From the NCBI GenBank assembly GCA_963829955.1, contig CAWHKS010000017.1, forward strand, positions 62,001 through 126,000: a stretch of DNA of 64,000 nt, given 5' to 3'. The notes beneath the pieces were generated by a model that did not search any database, was not told where the DNA came from, and saw only the letters and a list, made by a program, of their open reading frames with translations. Both the position numbers and the translations under genes were made by a program. Positions 27,293 through 35,583 of the stretch are shown piece by piece. This DNA comes from DASTFY01 sp963829955. GTDB taxonomy: Bacteria; Actinomycetota; Acidimicrobiia; Acidimicrobiales; Ilumatobacteraceae. Numbering within the stretch: the first letter of the stretch is position 1; every line of letters starts with the position of its first letter.

Positions 27293-28238
27293 GTGGCTGT
27301 CGTGATCGACCCCAAGGTCTCGCCCGGAGACGCGGTGCGGGCCGAACTGCGGGCCGGCAGGCGCGACGTGAGGGGTCTGGTCTTCCAGGGTCTGCTGCTG
27401 CTGTGCCTGCTCCTCCCGCTCCTCGTGCTCGTACTCCTCCTGACAAGGGTGATCTCGCAGGCGTGGGGTGTGTTCCAGGACCGGGGCGGTGACTTCCTCA
27501 CGTCCGGGCTGGCGTCGGACCCCGCGAACGCGGGTGTCTGGCAGGGTCTGGTCGGGTCGCTCGGCATCGCCGTGGCCTGCGTCCTCCTCACCTTCCCGGT
27601 CGGGATCGGTGCGGCCATCTACCTGGAGGAGTACGCCCGGCCGAGCCGTGTCACCCGTTTCATCCAGCTCAACATCCGCAACCTGGCCGGCGTGCCGTCG
27701 GTGGTGTTCGGCATCCTCGGCCTGATCATCTTCGTGCAGGCCCTCGATCCGGTCACCGGGGGGAGGAGCGTCATCGCGGCAGGGCTCACCATGGCGGTGC
27801 TGGTGCTCCCCATCGTCATCATCACCACCGTGGAGGCGCTCGAGCGCGGTCCCCAACGCTCTGCGCGAGGCCGGCTACGGGGTCGGCGCCACGCGGTGGG
27901 AGGTCATCAAGGACCACGTCCTGCCGTACGCCGCGCCCGGCATCCTGACCGGCACGATCCTGGCCCTGGCCAGGGCGCTCGGCGAAGCCGCCCCGCTCAT
28001 CCTCGTGGGCGCCGTCTCGGGCCTGTTCAGCGCTCCTGGCGACGCCGGCCTCCTCGACCGGCTCCAGGGTCCCTTCACGGCGATGCCGTACGTGATCTAC
28101 AACTGGGCCCAGCTGCCGCAACAGGAATTCAAGGACGAGCTCGTCTCGGCAGCCATCCTCGTGCTGCTCTTCGTGGTGCTCCTGGCCAACGGCACAGCGG
28201 TCCTGCTGCGCAACCACTACGAGAAGAAGCGAGGCTGA
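27293..28238 (+). CDS. pstA: Phosphate ABC transporter permease PstA (frame interrupted)
   Basis: Second Pst permease. From GTG 27293 the protein has a cytoplasmic start, helix LVFQGLLLLCLLLPLLVLVLL, GIGAAIYLEEYARPSRVTRF and NLAGVPSVVFGILGL. The frame breaks within GCGCTCGAGC (27836-27845) by one extra base. The next frame resumes AVPNALREAGYGVGATRWEV (coupling helix) and ends at TGA 28238 after two more helices and NHYEKKRG. Corrected length is about 314 residues. The start lies 3 bases after the pstC stop. Confidence 0.88.
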
Positions 28239-28240
28239 CG

Positions 28241-29140
28241 GTGAACGACGAAGGAGTGACGACCGTGGCCACCGACCAGGAACCCGCCCCGCTGCACATC
28301 ACGGCGCCCACACCCGTGGTGGGGCACCACGTGGGTCTGGGGGACGAGCCGGAACGATCCATCGTCTTCCAACTCAAGGACGTCGCCGTGTACTACGGCA
28401 CGTTCCGAGCGGTGCGCGACGTGCAACTCGACGTGGCCAAGCACGAGATCACCGCGTTCATCGGCCCGTCCGGCTGTGGGAAGACCACACTGCTCCGCTG
28501 CTTCAACCGCATGAACGACCTCATCGAGACCGCCCGTGTCGAGGGCACGATCCACTACCACGGGGTCGATCTCTACGCCCCGGGGGTCTCGGCGGTCGAG
28601 GTCCGCCGCCGGATCGGCATGGTGTTCCAGAAGCCGAACCCGTTCCCCAAGACCGTGTACGACAACGTTGCGTACGGCCCCCGCCTGCTCGGCGTCAAGA
28701 AGAAGTCGGAGCTGGACGAGGTCGTCGAGCGTTCGCTCCGCGGCGCGGCGCTGTGGGACGAGGTGCGCTCCCGCCTCAAGACGTCGGCACTCGGCATGTC
28801 GGGTGGCCAGCAGCAACGGCTGTGCATCGCCAGGGCCATCGCCGTCGAACCGGAGGTGATCCTGATGGACGAGCCCTGCTCGGCACTGGATCCCATCGCC
28901 ACTGCTCGCATCGAGGAGCTGATGCAGGAGATCAAGCAGCAGTACACGATCGTGATCGTCACCCACAACATGCAGCAGGCGGCCCGGGTCAGCGATCGCA
29001 CGGCGTTCTTCACCACTGAGGTGAGCGAGGATGGTGACCGGCGCACCGGGGTGCTCGTCGAGTTCGACCGCACCGAGAAGATGTTCTCGAACCCGAGCGA
29101 CGAGCGGACGGAGAACTACGTGACAGGACGGTTCGGGTGA
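28241..29140 (+). CDS. pstB: Phosphate ABC transporter ATP-binding protein PstB
   Basis: ATPase driving phosphate import. Residues 1-45 form an unusual extension, after which the PstB domain starts at FQLKDVAVYYGTFRAVRDV. Walker A is GPSGCGKTT, the signature MSGGQQQRLCIARA and Walker B VILMDEPCSALD; the Q-loop is in RIGMVFQKPNPFP. 299 residues against about 255 in E. coli reflects the N-terminal extension and a start choice: GTG 28241 is the first, but a GTG at 28265 behind AAGGAG is possible. Confidence 0.94.
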   Translation: MNDEGVTTVATDQEPAPLHITAPTPVVGHHVGLGDEPERSIVFQLKDVAVYYGTFRAVRDVQLDVAKHEITAFIGPSGCGKTTLLRCFNRMNDLIETARVEGTIHYHGVDLYAPGVSAVEVRRRIGMVFQKPNPFPKTVYDNVAYGPRLLGVKKKSELDEVVERSLRGAALWDEVRSRLKTSALGMSGGQQQRLCIARAIAVEPEVILMDEPCSALDPIATARIEELMQEIKQQYTIVIVTHNMQQAARVSDRTAFFTTEVSEDGDRRTGVLVEFDRTEKMFSNPSDERTENYVTGRFG

Positions 29141-29865
29141 GCGATCTGCGCAGTGCCTACCACCAGGAGATCGAGGACGTCCGCAGCACGATCGTGCGCC
29201 TGGCCGGCTCGGTCATCGAGGCGATCCCGCGGGCGACCAGCATCCTTCTCGAGGGCGACCTCGAGGGAGCCGACTACCTGATCTCGGCCGACGACGAGAT
29301 CGACGCCCGGACCCTCGACCTGGAGGAGGAGATCTACCGGCTGATGGCGTTGCAGGCGCCGGTCGCCGTCGACCTCCGGGTGCTGGTGTCGGGGGTGAAG
29401 ATCCTGGGCGAGATCGAGCGCTCCGCTGATCTTGCCGTCAACATCTGCAAGGCGGCCCGCCGGCTGTACGGGCACGGACTCGACCCGCGCCTGCGCGGCC
29501 TCATCACGAAGATGGCCGAGCAGGCGCAGGCGCTGTACACGGCGGCCATCGACGCCTATGTGGACAACGACGCCGCCAAGGCGGCCGCCATCGACGACAT
29601 GGACTCCCTGCTCGACGGACTCCAGCGCGAGTTCATCCAGGTGATCTTCGAGAGCCACGCCGCGGGTCGAATCGACCTCCAAGTGGCGGTGCAGCTGGCC
29701 GTCGTCGCCCGCTTCTACGAGCGCATCGGGGACCACGCCGTCAACATCGGCGAGCGGGTGCGGTACACGGTCACGGGCTGGTTGCCGGAGCATGACGGCG
29801 CCGCCCGGTTCAGGGCGCGTCGGGACGGCTCGTCCGTCGCGGAGACCGCAGAGGTCGAGGGTTAG
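29137..29865 (+). CDS. phoU: Phosphate signalling protein PhoU
   Basis: A 242-residue all-helical PhoU with two three-helix repeats. Repeat 1 spans about 5-110 (metal-site residues around EIEDVRSTIVRLAGS and ILGEIERSADLAVNICK) and repeat 2 about 115-215 (RFYERIGDHAVNIGERV, the conserved ExxxDHAxN). PhoU links Pst transport activity to the PhoR kinase and represses the regulon when phosphate is plentiful. Its GTG overlaps the pstB stop, and the kinase gene starts 10 bases after its end. Confidence 0.93.
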   Translation: MSDLRSAYHQEIEDVRSTIVRLAGSVIEAIPRATSILLEGDLEGADYLISADDEIDARTLDLEEEIYRLMALQAPVAVDLRVLVSGVKILGEIERSADLAVNICKAARRLYGHGLDPRLRGLITKMAEQAQALYTAAIDAYVDNDAAKAAAIDDMDSLLDGLQREFIQVIFESHAAGRIDLQVAVQLAVVARFYERIGDHAVNIGERVRYTVTGWLPEHDGAARFRARRDGSSVAETAEVEG

Positions 29866-29875
29866 GCGGGTACGC

Positions 29876-31048
29876 GTGGCCTGGGTCGTCCTGGCCGCCG
29901 TGATCGGGGCCGCTGTTGGCACGCTCGGCGGCGCGTGGTGGCAGCGGAGTCGGAGCGAGGTGGAGGCGCGGCGGGATCGTGCGCGGCTGGTCGGCGCGGA
30001 GTCCGGCATCGCCGGGCTCGAGCAGGTGCGGGCGGAGCTGCTGGCGTCCATCGACAGCCTTCCGCAGGGGGTGGTCATCGTCGGCCGTGACGGTGAGGTA
30101 GTCGTGCGCAACCGTCAGGCCGAGCACATGCTCGGCGTGGCGCACCTCGACGCTCTCGTCGACGAGTCGGTCGAGGAGCACCTCCGGGCGGCCAGCGCCG
30201 GCCTCGAGACGGCCGACACCCTGGATGTGATGGGGCCCCCGCGGTGCACGCTCGTCATCCGGGGCTCCGTCGTGTCGGTCGGCGGCCAGCAGGTCGGTGC
30301 CATGTGCACGATCGAGGACGTGAGCGAACGGACCCGGCTGGAGTCGGTGCGCACCGACCTCGTCGCCAACATCAGCCACGAGCTGAAGACTCCTGTCGGC
30401 GCTATCGCCCTGCTGGCCGAGACCCTGGCCGACGAGGACGAGCCGGAGGTCATCGCCCGCCTGGCGCCCAAGCTCACTGCCGAGGCCGAACGGCTGTCTC
30501 GCATCATCGACGAGCTGCTGGAGCTCTCCCGCATCGAGCTGGGCGAGTCGCTGACCGAGGTGGTCGACGTCGGAGCCGTCGTCCGCGAAGCCGTCGCGCT
30601 CCACGCCCCCCTCGCGCAGATGAGGAGCATCCCGGTGCGACTGACGGACGCGGACCCTGGCGCGGTGGTGGCCGGCAATCGCCGCCAGCTGCTGTCGGCG
30701 GTCGGCAACCTGCTCGAGAACGCCATCAAGTACTCCGACCCGGACGCTCCGGTGGAGATCACAGTCGGGCTCGACCGCCAGGAGGTGGTCGTGGAGCTGC
30801 GGGACCACGGCATGGGGATCCCCCAGCGGGATCTCGACCGGGTGTTCGAGCGCTTCTACCGCGTCGACAAGGCCCGCAGCCGCGAGACAGGCGGCAGCGG
30901 CCTCGGCCTGTCGATCGTCCGTCACGTCATGGCCAACCACGGCGGCCAGGTGAGCGTGGCCTCCATCGAGGGCGAGGGCTCGACGTTCACGCTGCGGCTC
31001 CTCGCCGCGGTGCCCTCCGCCCGGCCCGACGTGGCTCAGGCAGGCTGA
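29876..31048 (+). CDS. phoR: Sensor histidine kinase of the phosphate regulon (PhoR/SenX3 type)
   Basis: A 390-residue kinase. One N-terminal membrane helix (VAWVVLAAVIGAAVGTLGGAWW) is followed by a PAS-like domain (about 45-155) and the HisKA domain with phospho-acceptor His in NISHELKTPVGAIALLAET. The ATPase domain shows N box LLENAIKYS, DHGMGIP, F box VFERFYRVDKAR and GGSGLGLSIV. A single helix plus PAS resembles mycobacterial SenX3 rather than two-helix sensors. It is placed between phoU and phoP, so it should be controlled by PhoU/PstB. I chose GTG 29876. Confidence 0.92.
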   Translation: MAWVVLAAVIGAAVGTLGGAWWQRSRSEVEARRDRARLVGAESGIAGLEQVRAELLASIDSLPQGVVIVGRDGEVVVRNRQAEHMLGVAHLDALVDESVEEHLRAASAGLETADTLDVMGPPRCTLVIRGSVVSVGGQQVGAMCTIEDVSERTRLESVRTDLVANISHELKTPVGAIALLAETLADEDEPEVIARLAPKLTAEAERLSRIIDELLELSRIELGESLTEVVDVGAVVREAVALHAPLAQMRSIPVRLTDADPGAVVAGNRRQLLSAVGNLLENAIKYSDPDAPVEITVGLDRQEVVVELRDHGMGIPQRDLDRVFERFYRVDKARSRETGGSGLGLSIVRHVMANHGGQVSVASIEGEGSTFTLRLLAAVPSARPDVAQAG

Positions 31049-31049
31049 C

Positions 31050-31754
31050 GTGACCGAACAGACGACCGTGCTGCTGGTGGAGGACGAGGAGTCGTTCATC
31101 GACGCGCTCACCGTCGGCCTGCGCCGGGAAGGGTTCCGAGTGCAGGTGGCGCGTGACGGCGCTCAGGCCCTGGACTTGTTCGACGCCGTCAACCCCGACC
31201 TCGTCCTGCTGGACGTCATGCTGCCCCGCATCAGTGGCATCGACGTGTGCCGGCAGCTTCGCAAGCGCAGCCAGGTGCCGATCATCATGGTGACCGCCAA
31301 AGGAGCCGAGATCGACACGGTCGTGGGCCTCGAGATCGGAGCGGACGACTACGTCACCAAGCCCTATCGCCTGCGGGAGCTGGTGGCCCGCATGCGGGCG
31401 GTGCTGCGCCGCGCGCCGCACGACCGCTTCGACGACCTCAGCGAGGGAGTCCTCGAGGTCGGCGACGTCCGCCTCGACCCCGACCGCCATGAGGTGGCGA
31501 TCCGCGGTCAAGCCGTGTCGATGCCGCTCAAGGAGTTCGAGCTGCTCACGATCCTGCTGGCCAACGCCGGCCGGGTGCTCACCCGCGACACGCTCATCGA
31601 CCGCGTCTGGGGCTCGGACTACGTCGGCGACACCAAGACGCTCGATGTCCACGTCAAGCGGCTGCGCAGCAAGATCGAGAGCGACCCCGGCAACCCCACC
31701 CGCATCGTCACCATCCGGGGTCTGGGCTACCGCTACGAGGCTCCGCGGGCGTGA
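31050..31754 (+). CDS. phoP: Phosphate response regulator (PhoP/RegX3 type)
   Basis: A 234-residue OmpR-family regulator. The receiver domain has the acidic pair VEDEE, phosphorylated Asp in LVLLDVMLP, Thr in MVTAKG and Lys in VTKPY. The winged-helix DNA-binding domain spans about 130-230 (LKEFELLTILLANAGRVLTRD, VHVKRLRSKIE, IRGLGYRYE). The partner kinase ends one base upstream. Its predicted targets have 11-base direct repeats beginning GTTCACC, as seen before pstS. The stop is iterated in a 20-base tandem repeat. Confidence 0.94.
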   Translation: MTEQTTVLLVEDEESFIDALTVGLRREGFRVQVARDGAQALDLFDAVNPDLVLLDVMLPRISGIDVCRQLRKRSQVPIIMVTAKGAEIDTVVGLEIGADDYVTKPYRLRELVARMRAVLRRAPHDRFDDLSEGVLEVGDVRLDPDRHEVAIRGQAVSMPLKEFELLTILLANAGRVLTRDTLIDRVWGSDYVGDTKTLDVHVKRLRSKIESDPGNPTRIVTIRGLGYRYEAPRA

Positions 31755-31826
31755 GCCCCATGCGACGGCCATGAGCCCCATTTGACCGCCCTGAGCCCCG
31801 TACGACGGCCCGAGGCCCCGTACCAT
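31752..31826. repeat. 20-base imperfect tandem repeat after phoP
   Basis: TGAGCCCC begins at 31752, 31772 and 31792, and GAGGCCCC follows at 31812, an exact period of 20. The first TGA is the phoP stop. Between them are MCGACGGCC-like and TTGACCGCC segments. The last unit runs into the -10 of the MFS gene. Confidence 0.8.
31821..31826 (+). promoter_or_regulatory. -10 hexamer TACCAT, leaderless spacing
   Basis: TACCAT ends 6 bases before the GTG at 31833. It lies at the 3' edge of the tandem repeat. Confidence 0.5.
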
Positions 31827-31832
31827 GACGCC

Positions 31833-33173
31833 GTGACGTCGCCCGCCTCGTGGGACCCGGTCCCAACGGATCGGACTGCGGCCATGCCGCGGGAGTTCTC
31901 TCGCCGGCTCATCGTGCCGCCGTTCACCTGGTTGGCCCGGACCCACGCCGCGGCGGCCGCCGGCGACGCCGCCGTTGCCATCTCGCTCGCCGGCTCGCTC
32001 TTCTTCGACATCAGCCCCGAGGCCGCCCGGGGGAAGGTGGCGCTCTATCTGCTGCTGACCATGGCGCCGTTCGCCATCGTGGCTCCGATCCTCGGTCCCG
32101 CGCTCGACAGCATGCGGGGTGGGCGGCGGCTGATGGTGATCCTCTCCTGCCTCGGCCGCGCCATCGTCACCGTGTTCCTCATCATGAATCTCGACAGCCT
32201 GTGGCTGTTCCCGCTGGCGTTCATGTTCCTGGTGCTGTCCAAGGCCTACGCCGTCTCCAAGAGCGCGTTGGTGCCCACCGTCGTCACCGACGACACGGAG
32301 CTGGTGGAGGCCAACTCGAAGCTCGGGCTGCTGGCCGGCATCGCCGGTGTCGTGGTCGTGCTCCCCGCCGTGCTCCTCAAGCTCATCGACGTCCGGGTCA
32401 CCCTTTGCCTCGCTTTTCTCCTCTACCTGCTGGCGCTGGGCCTCGCCACCCGGCTGCGGCGGGTGGTCGTGGCCGCCACCCCGGCCGGTGCCGAAGAGCG
32501 CGAGGAGCTGCGGTCGTCGGGAGTGGTCCTGGCCGCGTCCGGGATGGCCATGGTCCGCGCCACGGTCGGCTTCCTCACCTTCCAGCTGGCCTTCCTGCTC
32601 CGCGGCCAGGACGCGTCGGTCGTGTGGTTCGGCCTGATCCTGCTCTTCAGCGCCATCGGCACCATGGCCGGGAACGTGCTCGGCCCGGTACTGCGCCAGC
32701 GGGGCGTCCACGAGGAACGGATGCTGCAGTTGGCCTTCGCGCTCATCGCGGTCGGCGGTCTGGTGGCGGCCTACGGCGGGGGACAGGTCAGCGCCGCGCT
32801 CCTCGCCGGCGCGGTGGGCGTGGCGGCGGCGTTCGCCCGGCTCGCCTTCGACGCCATCGTGCAGCGCGATGCACCGGATGCCAACCGGGGCCGGGCCTTC
32901 GCACAGTTCGAGACCAAGTTCCAGATGGCCTGGGTCCTGGCTGCGTTCGCTCCCGTCCTCATCCCGATCCCGAGGATCGTGGGCTTCCTGATCGTGACGG
33001 TGCTCGCAGTGGTCGCACTGGTGTCCTACGTCGTGGGCTGGCGGCACATCCGCGAGGGCCAGCCACTGCCGCCGACCCTGAGCGCGCGGGTGCGGTCCAA
33101 GGTGAAGGAACGCCGGCGGGCGCTGAAGGAGCACGAGGAGCTGCCGCCCCCGGACCCTGGGTCGCAGCGTTAG
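31833..33173 (+). CDS. MFS transporter
   Basis: A 446-residue major-facilitator-like membrane protein with about 12 hydrophobic segments in two halves. Identifiable features are AAAAGDAAVAISLAGSLFFDI (first helix), GPALDSMRGGRRLMVIL with the loop 2-3 basic pair, a Lys/Arg linker after RLRRVVVAATPAG, and a long basic C-terminal tail (RVRSKVKERRRALKEHEEL). No substrate can be assigned. It follows phoP but has its own promoter, and I see no Pho box, so it need not belong to the regulon. Confidence 0.85.
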   Translation: MTSPASWDPVPTDRTAAMPREFSRRLIVPPFTWLARTHAAAAAGDAAVAISLAGSLFFDISPEAARGKVALYLLLTMAPFAIVAPILGPALDSMRGGRRLMVILSCLGRAIVTVFLIMNLDSLWLFPLAFMFLVLSKAYAVSKSALVPTVVTDDTELVEANSKLGLLAGIAGVVVVLPAVLLKLIDVRVTLCLAFLLYLLALGLATRLRRVVVAATPAGAEEREELRSSGVVLAASGMAMVRATVGFLTFQLAFLLRGQDASVVWFGLILLFSAIGTMAGNVLGPVLRQRGVHEERMLQLAFALIAVGGLVAAYGGGQVSAALLAGAVGVAAAFARLAFDAIVQRDAPDANRGRAFAQFETKFQMAWVLAAFAPVLIPIPRIVGFLIVTVLAVVALVSYVVGWRHIREGQPLPPTLSARVRSKVKERRRALKEHEELPPPDPGSQR

Positions 33174-33179
33174 CGAACG

Positions 33180-34406
33180 TCAGGTCGCCGGGGGCTCGTC
33201 CCCGTCAACCTCGAGGCGGGCCAGCCACAGACCGGGGGCATCGACCTCGGGCGGCGTGGGCAGGGCCCGGGCCGAGCGCCAAAGCCGGCTCAGACCGTCG
33301 TCGCCCTCTCGCTCGATCACTCCGCTGACGAAGGCCCGGCCTCGTTCGACCTCCGCGTGGGTGAGCGAGAGGCCCAGCAAGCGCTCCAGGAACACGTCCT
33401 CGCTGCCCGCTTCCAACCGGCGGCGGCGGACGGCTTCGGCGATCTGACCTCCGCCGGACATCAGCCCGGCGGCGGCGCGGTCGACGGTGTGGTCGACGAA
33501 GCCGACGACGACCGCGATCAGCGCGTCGAGCCGGGGGCGCAGACGCTCCTGCTCGGGTGAGCGGACGGCGCCCAGCAGGACCTCCGGGTCGCCGAAGAGC
33601 TGCTGCAGCTCTCCGAGGGAGTCGGAGCTGCCGAGGTCGAAGGAGCCGAGGCGCTCGCTGACAGCGCCCGGATCGGGTCGGAACCCTCCGGCGTGGTCCC
33701 GCAGGAGCTGTTCCAGTTCGTCGCGGACGTGGGGGACGCCGAGGACGGCGTGCGAGGTGATCTGGTGGAGGCACACCCAGAGCAGGACCTCCTCTTCCGG
33801 AAGGCTCCAGTCGCGGGCGAACTCCTCGATGGTCCCGGGCAGGACCTGGATCTCGCTGGAAGGGGGCCGCGGGAGCGGGAGGTCGTACTGGCCGAAGGAC
33901 CGGCGGGCCAACCGGCCCACCATCGAGCCGATGGCCATGCCGAGCATGGTGGGCGCCACGAGACCGAGGAGCTGGCCCAGCATGGCCAAGCCGGCATCGT
34001 CGCCGGGCAGATCCTCGCTGCCGAAGGGCTCGAGTCCGCCCATGGCGGTGATGGTCGGCGTCTGGCCGAGCGAGCCGGCCAGCGTCTCGAACAGGGGCCG
34101 GTAGGCGTCCAGGGTGTGGGACGTGAATGCGGTGCGGTTGACCGGGACGATCTCGATCGTCCGTCCGCCGACGGCGGTGTCCAGGCCGGTCGCCTGCTGC
34201 ACGTGGAGCTCGGCCACCCGCCCCAGCTCGGCGACCCTGAACCGAACGGCCGGATCCACGTTGGGTTCGGCCTTGCCCTCGGTGGCGTTGCTGTAGGCGA
34301 GCTGGCGCGCCGCCTCCCACTGGATGGATCCCTGGTTCTGCAGCATGCGGGCCAAGTCACCCAGGAACGGGATGCTGCCGAACGGGTCGGTCGGCTCGGG
34401 TTCCAC
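33180..34406 (-). CDS. DUF2342-family (zincin-like) protein with a degenerate active site
   Basis: A 408-residue protein of the DUF2342 'zinc-dependent metalloprotease' family found in actinobacteria, one branch of which sits near coenzyme F420 genes. Family features are FGSIPFLGDLARML, a Gly/Met-rich hydrophobic stretch (MLGQLLGLVAPTMLGMAIGSMVGRLA, about 150-175) and PGTIEEFARDWSLPEEEVLLWV. The metal-site helix, normally HExxH, reads HQITSH (H214-H219): Gln replaces the Glu and Ser sits at the second His position. Peptidase activity is therefore doubtful. TAGATT lies 6 bases before the GTG. Confidence 0.8.
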   Translation of the reverse strand: MEPEPTDPFGSIPFLGDLARMLQNQGSIQWEAARQLAYSNATEGKAEPNVDPAVRFRVAELGRVAELHVQQATGLDTAVGGRTIEIVPVNRTAFTSHTLDAYRPLFETLAGSLGQTPTITAMGGLEPFGSEDLPGDDAGLAMLGQLLGLVAPTMLGMAIGSMVGRLARRSFGQYDLPLPRPPSSEIQVLPGTIEEFARDWSLPEEEVLLWVCLHQITSHAVLGVPHVRDELEQLLRDHAGGFRPDPGAVSERLGSFDLGSSDSLGELQQLFGDPEVLLGAVRSPEQERLRPRLDALIAVVVGFVDHTVDRAAAGLMSGGGQIAEAVRRRRLEAGSEDVFLERLLGLSLTHAEVERGRAFVSGVIEREGDDGLSRLWRSARALPTPPEVDAPGLWLARLEVDGDEPPAT

Positions 34407-34412
34407 GAGGTC

Positions 34413-34418
34413 AATCTA
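34413..34418 (-). promoter_or_regulatory. -10 hexamer TAGATT, leaderless spacing
   Basis: TAGATT on the minus strand ends 6 bases before the GTG at 34406. Confidence 0.55.
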
Positions 34419-34462
34419 CGCGGGCTGGGTGGCCCTCCCACCGGGCGTGGGAGAGTGGGACC

Positions 34463-35551
34463 GTGGACGGGGAACCGCGCCGGAGCGTCGTGGTCGTCAC
34501 CGGTGCCTCGGGCGCCATCGGCCGCCGGGTGGTCGCGCTGCTGGCGGAAGCTCCGGACGTCGACGCCGTCGTCACGCTCGACCGCCGGCCGGCCGCCGTG
34601 GGTCACCCCAAGGTGGAGCATCGCCCGGTCGACCTGCGCCGGCCCGACGTGGCGGTCGAGATGACCGAGCTCGCCGGGGGCGGCTCGGTCGAGGCCGTCG
34701 TGCACCTGCCGTTCGCGGCGAGCGCCATCCGTCGCCGTCCGGGCACCCTGGCCACGGAGGTGACGCGCCGGGTGCTGGACGCGGCGAGCGCCGGCGATGT
34801 CCGCCACCTCATCGTGCTGTCGACGGCGACCGTGTACGGCGCGTGGCCCAACAACCCGGTCCCCATCACCGAGGACGCGCCGTTGCGTCCCGTGCCCGAC
34901 TTCGCCTACGCCGTTGGCCACGCCGAGGTCGAGCAGCTGGTCGTCGACTGGGCCGACGCGCGGCGGGACCGCACGGTGGCCGTCCTGCGGCCGGTCACCG
35001 GCTTGGCCGAGGACGGCTCGTCGTGGCTGGCCCGGGCCCTGGCCGGCGGGGCGGGGGTGCTCGCGCCCGAGGAGGATCCCCCGGCCCAGTTCGTGCACCT
35101 CGACGACATCGCCAGTGCCATCGAGCTGGCCCGCCGCCGTCATCTGGACGGCACCTACAACGTGAGCCCCGACGGGTGGATCGCCGGGCCGCGCCTGCGG
35201 GCTCTGGCCGGGTCCAAGCCCCGCGTGCGCCCGCCGGCCTGGTTCACCCACTGGATCGCCAACCTGCGTTGGCGCTTCCAGCGGGGGCCCATCCCGCCCG
35301 GCCTGCTGCCGTACATGACGACCAGCTGGCTGGTGGCCAACGACCGGTTGAAGGCCGAGGGCTGGCAGCCCCGCATCACGAACGAGCAGGCCTTCGTGGC
35401 GGGCACCGACACCCGCTGGTGGCAGATCCTCACCCCGAAGCGCCGCCAAGAATTGGCGCTGGGGCTGGCCGGCGTCCTCGCTGCCGGCCTCGTCACCGGC
35501 GCGGTCTTCGCCATCCGGGCCGCGGTGCGCCGTCGCCGGGCGATGCTCTGA
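34463..35551 (+). CDS. NAD-dependent epimerase/dehydratase-like SDR protein
   Basis: A 362-residue extended short-chain dehydrogenase fold. The nucleotide site is VTGASGAIGRRVVALL, with a Ser/Thr region in LIVLSTATVYG. The usual YxxxK reads YAVGH (in DFAYAVGHAEVEQLVVDW), so the catalytic Lys is His. A substrate domain follows, and the C-terminus has one membrane helix (LALGLAGVLAAGLVTGAVFAI) with an Arg-rich end, which is unusual for the family and suggests anchoring to the membrane. Substrate unknown. Confidence 0.8.
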   Translation: MDGEPRRSVVVVTGASGAIGRRVVALLAEAPDVDAVVTLDRRPAAVGHPKVEHRPVDLRRPDVAVEMTELAGGGSVEAVVHLPFAASAIRRRPGTLATEVTRRVLDAASAGDVRHLIVLSTATVYGAWPNNPVPITEDAPLRPVPDFAYAVGHAEVEQLVVDWADARRDRTVAVLRPVTGLAEDGSSWLARALAGGAGVLAPEEDPPAQFVHLDDIASAIELARRRHLDGTYNVSPDGWIAGPRLRALAGSKPRVRPPAWFTHWIANLRWRFQRGPIPPGLLPYMTTSWLVANDRLKAEGWQPRITNEQAFVAGTDTRWWQILTPKRRQELALGLAGVLAAGLVTGAVFAIRAAVRRRRAML

Positions 35552-35564
35552 GCCGACCGGCTCA
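35549..35564. terminator. Small hairpin between convergent genes
   Basis: TGAGCC-GACC-GGCTCA (6-base stem, 4-base loop) contains the stop codon of the SDR gene and lies 20 bases from the opposite gene's end. No T-run, so a weak bidirectional terminator at most. Confidence 0.4.
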
Positions 35565-35583
35565 GGTCTACGAGGTCTGGCGT

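Noticed and set aside
26768..27845. Programmed ribosomal frameshifting in pstC and pstA
   Set aside because: Frame must change at GCGCTCGAGC with no slippery heptamer or pseudoknot, and other genes need the opposite sign; sequence errors are simpler.
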